Shown: piece by piece, positions 6,442-10,081 of the stretch
Position numbering within the stretch: the first letter of the stretch is position 1
How the letters are laid out: the number at the start of each line of letters is the position of its first letter
Assembly (NCBI GenBank): GCA_028695945.1
Contig: JAQVIB010000061.1
Span: 1 to 10,081, forward strand
DNA length: 10,081 bases
Direction of reading: 5' to 3'
Source: Lachnospiraceae bacterium
Lineage (GTDB): Bacteria; Bacillota; Clostridia; Lachnospirales; Anaerotignaceae
Translations under genes and position numbers: made by a program
The notes under the pieces: generated by a model
The model's input: the letters and a program-made list of their open reading frames with translations, nothing else
The model's database searches: none
What the model was told of the DNA's origin: nothing

Positions 6442-7146
6442 ATGAGCATTATAAAAGAAAATATAGAGCAAATAAATAAAAAAATTGAGGCATCTGCTGA
6501 AAAAAGCGGCAGAAAGAGGGAAGATATTACATTTGTTGTTGTTTCTAAAACCATAGATGTTCCACGAATTAAAGAGGCTGTTGAAACTGGGGAAAATAAC
6601 CTTGGCGAGAATAAAGTGCAAGAAATTATGGATAAATATGAACCTATGGGTGAAGGTATAAAGTGGCATTTAATAGGTCATTTGCAAACAAATAAGGTTA
6701 AGTATATAATAGATAAGGTTGAATTAATACATTCTGTAGACAGCATAAAGCTTGCAGAAGAAATATCAAAACGTGCTGTGCAGCATGGCTTAGTTGCAAA
6801 AATTTTGTTAGAAATTAATATTGCTAACGAAGAAAGTAAATTTGGAATAAACCCAAAAGATGCAGAGAGAATTGTACTAGAAATTTCCAATTTATCCAAT
6901 ATTATGATAAAAGGTCTTATGACAGTGGCACCTTTTGTAGAAAATGCAGAGGAAAACAGGGTTTATTTTAAGCAAATGAAGCAATTACTTGTTGACATTA
7001 ACAGTAAAAAAATTGATAATGTATACATGGATGTTCTATCTATGGGAATGACAGGAGATTACGAAGTTGCCATAGAAGAAGGGGCAACTATGGTTAGAGT
7101 TGGCACAGGAGTTTTTGGTGCAAGAATCTATCCAAACAAAAATTAA
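6442..7146 (+). CDS. yggS: YggS/YlmE family pyridoxal phosphate-binding protein (PLP homeostasis)
   Basis: A 234-residue single-domain protein with the alanine racemase N-terminal (TIM barrel) fold. Members carry pyridoxal 5'-phosphate and help keep free PLP and amino-acid pools in balance; no enzyme reaction is firmly established. Lys36 in VVVSKT is the PLP-binding lysine, at the same position as in the E. coli protein. Other family marks are GENKVQE, WHLIGHLQTNK, HSVDS, and the C-terminal LSMGMTGDYEVAI...GATMVRVG. AAAGGAAG at 6427-6434 selects the ATG at 6442; an upstream in-frame GTG (6412) lacks a site. In Bacillus this gene is ylmE, also next to sepF. The family is secure. Confidence 0.93.
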   Translation: MSIIKENIEQINKKIEASAEKSGRKREDITFVVVSKTIDVPRIKEAVETGENNLGENKVQEIMDKYEPMGEGIKWHLIGHLQTNKVKYIIDKVELIHSVDSIKLAEEISKRAVQHGLVAKILLEINIANEESKFGINPKDAERIVLEISNLSNIMIKGLMTVAPFVENAEENRVYFKQMKQLLVDINSKKIDNVYMDVLSMGMTGDYEVAIEEGATMVRVGTGVFGARIYPNKN

Positions 7147-7220
7147 GTGAATTAGAATTCGATATTTTACAAAGGGCAAAACGAGTCCATTGGAAAAGAA
7201 CATTTTGAGGGGGAAATATA

Positions 7221-7754
7221 GTGGGATTATTAGATAAGGTGAAAAATGCATTTACTCAGGGAGATTACGACGATGAGGACTATGAAGAATTTGATGATTA
7301 TGAAATGAGCTCATCTGATAGATTTGATAAAAGGGAAAGAGAGCCTATGGACTATTCACAATCTTCATCCCGTGGTTCATCATCACAGTCACAAAGCTAC
7401 GGTAGCGGTATGGGCAGAAGAAGTAATTCCCAGGTTGTTAGCATACATACAAACGTACAAATGCAAGTTTGCATAATTAAGCCTGAAAAATATGAAGATG
7501 CACAGGAAATATGCGACCACGTAAAAGCAAGAAAGCCGGTTGTAGTTAATCTGGAAAAAATAGAATATCCCACTGCACAAAGGATTATGGATTTTTTAAG
7601 TGGTACATGCTATTCTCTTGATGGTACAATTCAGAGGGTTGCAAACAATATATTCATAATTGCACCTGAAAATGTTGATGTTTCAGGAGATTTTAAAGAA
7701 GAGTTGAAAACAAAAGGTGTTATTTTACCTTGGGCAGGCGGTTCAAAAAATTAA
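7221..7754 (+). CDS. sepF: Cell division protein SepF
   Basis: SepF binds FtsZ and the membrane, bundling FtsZ filaments and supporting septum formation in Gram-positive bacteria that lack FtsA or use SepF alongside it. The 177-residue protein has the three expected parts. Residues 1-12 (GLLDKVKNAF) form the amphipathic membrane-targeting helix. About 14-75 is an acidic stretch (DYDDEDYEEFDDYE) followed by a Ser/Gln/Gly-rich flexible linker. About 76-170 is the compact FtsZ-binding domain, including ARKPVVVNLEK and the block LSGTCYSLDGTIQRVANNIFIIAP. The start is GTG 7221, 7 bases after GAGGGGG at 7207-7213. It lies 74 bases after yggS and 21 before yggT. Confidence 0.95.
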   Translation: MGLLDKVKNAFTQGDYDDEDYEEFDDYEMSSSDRFDKREREPMDYSQSSSRGSSSQSQSYGSGMGRRSNSQVVSIHTNVQMQVCIIKPEKYEDAQEICDHVKARKPVVVNLEKIEYPTAQRIMDFLSGTCYSLDGTIQRVANNIFIIAPENVDVSGDFKEELKTKGVILPWAGGSKN

Positions 7755-7775
7755 CGAACTGACAGGAGAATTTTT

Positions 7776-8057
7776 ATGCAGAGTTTATTGCTTAATTCAA
7801 TTGAAATATTTTTTCAGCTAATATATTTTCTTATTTTTATAAGAATTATTTTGTCTTGGATTCCAGGGCTTAATCAAAGTTCAATAGGTGCATTTGTTTA
7901 TAACCTAACTGAACCTATATTAGGGCCTGTACGTAATATGATAGACAAATCTCCAATAGGTGGAGGTATGATGCTTGATTTTTCGCCTATTATTTCAATG
8001 TTTTTAATGAAGATTGTTAGCATGCTGCTTCAAGCTATTGTAACCATGATTTTTTAG
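7776..8057 (+). CDS. ylmG: YggT/YlmG family membrane protein
   Basis: A 93-residue integral membrane protein with two hydrophobic helices (about 8-28 and 66-92). The family signature RIILSWIPG follows the first helix and TEPILGPVRNMI comes next. Members sit beside sepF in Firmicutes, actinobacteria and cyanobacteria, and are linked to division or chloroplast nucleoid organisation, but the biochemical role is not established. The start ATG follows AGGAGAA. The stop codon merges with the ribosome site of ylmH (TAGGCGGTG), so the two genes are tightly linked. Confidence 0.92.
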   Translation: MQSLLLNSIEIFFQLIYFLIFIRIILSWIPGLNQSSIGAFVYNLTEPILGPVRNMIDKSPIGGGMMLDFSPIISMFLMKIVSMLLQAIVTMIF

Positions 8058-8068
8058 GCGGTGATAAA

Positions 8069-8860
8069 ATGCTTGATAAGCAAGTCTTATTACGAAATGT
8101 AAACCAGCCTGACGAAAGGCTTTTGTTAGCAAAGGTCTTGGATCAGGCTGATTTTAGTTTGAAAAGACACGAAAATACATATACAGATTTTTGTGACCCT
8201 AGCAAAATGGAAATGTTAATTAGAACCTTAGGTGATATACAAGGTCTTAATTTTACTATATTTGGCGGAAGTGACCAATGCGAAAGACGGCGTATAGGGT
8301 TTTGCCCTGACTACAGAGAAATTGCAGAAGCGGAGTTCCCAATAAAAGCGGTTAAAATATTTGCAAATATGAAGTTTTCAAAAGAATTGACACATAGAGA
8401 TTTTTTGGGTTCGGTTCTAGGACTTGGCATTGACAGGGGGAAGGTAGGGGATATTTTCTTGTTTGAGAAGTATACCCTTATTTTTGCATGTGAGGAAATT
8501 GCACAATATATATGTGCTAATCTTTTACGTGTTGGAAAAACTACTGTAAAAACTGAACTTCAAGGAATTGAGGAAGTGAGTATGCCAGTAAATAATACAG
8601 AGGAAAAATCAGTTACGGTATCATCCCTTAGAATTGATGCTCTTGTAGGTGCGGCATTTAATATTAGCCGAGGCAAAGCCGCAAACCTTATTGAGGGTGA
8701 AAAGGTTTTTATAAACTGGATTACAGCCTCAAATACATCTAAGATGGTTAAAGAAGGCGATATGATTTCTGTACGTGGATTCGGACGTGCAAAATTACTT
8801 GAGGTAAGAGGAAAAACTAAAAAGGACAGGATAAGTGTTATTTTTCTTAAATATATATAG
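8069..8860 (+). CDS. ylmH: YlmH family RNA-binding protein (S4 domain)
   Basis: A 263-residue cytoplasmic protein. The N-terminal part (about 1-175) matches the YlmH-specific region, with DFSLKRHENTYTDFCDP near residue 30 and SVLGLGIDRGKVGDIF around 113-128. Residues about 185-245 form an S4 RNA-binding domain, with SSLRIDALVGAAFNISRGKA and the following GEKVFIN. YlmH of Bacillus binds stalled or peptidyl-tRNA-loaded large ribosomal subunits in quality control; that role is taken from the family. The start ATG sits 5 bases after GGCGGTG at 8057-8063. The length is close to the Bacillus protein. Confidence 0.93.
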   Translation: MLDKQVLLRNVNQPDERLLLAKVLDQADFSLKRHENTYTDFCDPSKMEMLIRTLGDIQGLNFTIFGGSDQCERRRIGFCPDYREIAEAEFPIKAVKIFANMKFSKELTHRDFLGSVLGLGIDRGKVGDIFLFEKYTLIFACEEIAQYICANLLRVGKTTVKTELQGIEEVSMPVNNTEEKSVTVSSLRIDALVGAAFNISRGKAANLIEGEKVFINWITASNTSKMVKEGDMISVRGFGRAKLLEVRGKTKKDRISVIFLKYI

Positions 8861-8865
8861 AGGTG
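8859..8865 (+). promoter_or_regulatory. Ribosome binding site that fixes the aroB TTG start
   Basis: AGAGGTG begins within the ylmH stop codon and lies 6 bases before TTG 8872. The GTG at 8863, which would be the longer start, is itself part of this site and has no site of its own. Confidence 0.65.
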
Positions 8866-8871
8866 TTTGAA

Positions 8872-9963
8872 TTGGAAAATATTAAAGTTCTAACTGAGAA
8901 TAAGGAATACCCAATTTGTTTTGAAAATAGCTTTGATGGACTTAGGGATGCAGTGGAGAAATCGGGTTTAAAGGAAAGAAAACTATGTATCATTGCAGAT
9001 ACAAACGTTGAACCAATTTATGCACAGCAAGTTGCAGATGAACTTTCAGGGGAATTTTCACAAATTGATATTTGTACATTTGAAGCAGGAGAAAATAGCA
9101 AGAACATTAATACAATAACAGATTTTTATGACTTTTTTATGGAGAAAAAGTTAGATAGAAAAAGTGTAATTGCAGGTCTTGGCGGTGGCGTGTGCGGAGA
9201 TATGGCAGGTTTTGCTGCGGCAACTTACATGCGTGGAGTTACATTTGTACAAATACCAACATCACTTTTGGCACAGGTAGACAGCAGTGTGGGTGGTAAA
9301 GTTGGAATTGATTATAAGAATGGAAAAAACGTGGTTGGTGCATTTTATCAGCCAGATTTTGTATATATTAATATAAATACCCTTAATACTTTGCCAGTAA
9401 GGGAATTTAATGCTGGGATGGCAGAGGTGATTAAATATGGCCCTATTGCTTCCTATGAGTTTTATGAGTTTATTAAAACTAACAAAGCAAAGATAAAGGC
9501 TTTGGATGAAGCAACAATGGCAACAGTTATTGGTGAATGTTGTAAAATTAAAGCAGATGTGGTAAGTAAAGATGAAAAAGAGGGCGGATTGCGTGAAATA
9601 CTAAATTTTGGACATACAATAGGACACGCCATAGAAACAGTTAAAGAATTTACTCTTCTTCACGGAGAGTGTGTTGCTATTGGTATGGTTGCGGTACTTA
9701 AAATTTGTGTAGAGCGAGGATATATTACACAGGAATTTTTGGATGAATTCATAGAGTTACTTAGATATTTTGATTTGCCTGTTTATGCAGAAGGAATATC
9801 TACAGAGGCTGTACATAGACAGATGTTTTTCGATAAGAAGGTTAAAAATAATAAAATTAGCTTTGTACTTATTAAAAAAATGGGTGAAACATTACGCACT
9901 GACCAAGTTACGGAAGAAGAAATTAAGATGGCAATTGAGTATGTAACTAAAAAGGAAATGTAG
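8872..9963 (+). CDS. aroB: 3-dehydroquinate synthase
   Basis: Second step of the shikimate pathway: converts DAHP to 3-dehydroquinate using NAD+ and a metal ion, in the cytoplasm. The 363-residue length is normal. GGGVCGD (104-110) is the NAD-binding glycine loop. PTSLLAQVDSSVGGK and NGKNVVGAFYQP are family motifs around the active site. The metal ligands are E185 (AEVIKYG), H248 (LNFGHTIGH) and H264 (LLHGE), one residue off the Bacillus numbering, and K188 is also present. The start is TTG 8872, dropping three residues from the longest frame. It begins 11 bases after ylmH and ends 9 bases before lspA. No other aromatic-pathway gene is in the window, so its place in a division-linked cluster is unusual. 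Confidence 0.95.
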   Translation: MENIKVLTENKEYPICFENSFDGLRDAVEKSGLKERKLCIIADTNVEPIYAQQVADELSGEFSQIDICTFEAGENSKNINTITDFYDFFMEKKLDRKSVIAGLGGGVCGDMAGFAAATYMRGVTFVQIPTSLLAQVDSSVGGKVGIDYKNGKNVVGAFYQPDFVYININTLNTLPVREFNAGMAEVIKYGPIASYEFYEFIKTNKAKIKALDEATMATVIGECCKIKADVVSKDEKEGGLREILNFGHTIGHAIETVKEFTLLHGECVAIGMVAVLKICVERGYITQEFLDEFIELLRYFDLPVYAEGISTEAVHRQMFFDKKVKNNKISFVLIKKMGETLRTDQVTEEEIKMAIEYVTKKEM

Positions 9964-9972
9964 GTGACTACT

Positions 9973-10081
9973 ATGATAATTATTTTGCTAAGTGTGGTTA
10001 TTTTAACTGCATTAGACCAATATTCAAAATTTATTGCACTTACGCACCTTAAACCAGTGGGAAATATTACAGTTATAGATG
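9973..10081 (+). CDS. lspA: Lipoprotein signal peptidase II, N-terminal part (cut by window end)
   Basis: The first 36 codons of a gene that continues past the window. It opens with a hydrophobic helix (IIILLSVVILTAL) followed by DQYSKF, which matches the conserved DQ-x-(S/T)-K box of LspA, then LKPVGNITVID. LspA cuts the signal peptide from prolipoproteins in the membrane; its catalytic Asp residues would lie beyond the window. The start ATG is 6 bases after AGGTG at 9962-9966, which overlaps the aroB stop. Many Clostridia have lspA after the ylmH/divIVA block, which supports the call. Confidence 0.82.
   Translation, partial: MIIILLSVVILTALDQYSKFIALTHLKPVGNITVID

Noticed and set aside
6126..6554. 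142-residue minus-strand frame across the HlyD/yggS junction
   Set aside because: It overlaps two well-supported genes and has no ribosome site or family resemblance that I can see; its hydrophobicity comes from reading A-rich codons in reverse.
7147..7220. Terminator or separate promoter between yggS and sepF
   Set aside because: No stem followed by a T run and no well-spaced -35/-10 pair was found, so sepF is left in the same operon.
8863..8871. aroB start at GTG 8863
   Set aside because: The GTG is part of the AGAGGTG ribosome site that serves TTG 8872, and the three extra residues are not needed for the fold.

Overview
The window comes from a low-GC, Gram-positive anaerobe of the class Clostridia, probably near the Lachnospirales. 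That placement is an inference. It rests on the A+T-rich sequence with strong AGGAGG-type ribosome binding sites, a type III glutamine synthetase, a four-subunit ferredoxin-linked 2-oxoacid oxidoreductase, and a SepF/YlmG/YlmH cluster headed by an HlyD-like adaptor. Every gene lies on the + strand. There is no RNA gene, insertion sequence, phage gene or CRISPR array.

Region 1 (1-1014) holds the C-terminal part of a type III glutamine synthetase (glnN), closed by a strong intrinsic terminator. Homology begins right at the window edge, and the codon expected to be the Glu of the Asn-Glu-Ala-Pro-Pro motif reads TAA. The sequence edge may therefore be a junction or an error.

Region 2 (1015-1411) is about 400 bases of A+T-rich intergenic DNA. 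It carries a cluster of ATACA/TGTAT half-sites, some of them overlapping the -35 region of a good promoter. That promoter serves Region 3.

Region 3 (1412-4780) is an operon of a P-loop ATPase of unknown role, a 2x[4Fe-4S] ferredoxin (delta), and the alpha, beta and gamma subunits of a 2-oxoacid:ferredoxin oxidoreductase of the KOR/VOR type. The last four genes make an enzyme that oxidatively decarboxylates a 2-oxoacid to an acyl-CoA and passes the electrons to ferredoxin. An intrinsic terminator ends the operon.

Region 4 (4781-10081) is a second operon behind a TTTACC-17-TATAAT promoter: HlyD-like membrane adaptor, YggS/YlmE PLP protein, SepF, YggT/YlmG, YlmH (S4 domain), AroB, and the start of LspA. 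The yggS-sepF-yggT-ylmH block is the conserved division-linked cluster found downstream of ftsZ or on its own in Firmicutes. Where divIVA is commonly found after ylmH, this genome has the shikimate-pathway gene aroB.

Most of the window is ordinary housekeeping sequence. The points most worth a second look are the uncharacterised ATPase leading the oxidoreductase operon, the half-site cluster over its promoter, the HlyD-like adaptor without an exporter, the aroB/divIVA swap, and the broken reading frame at the glnN edge.
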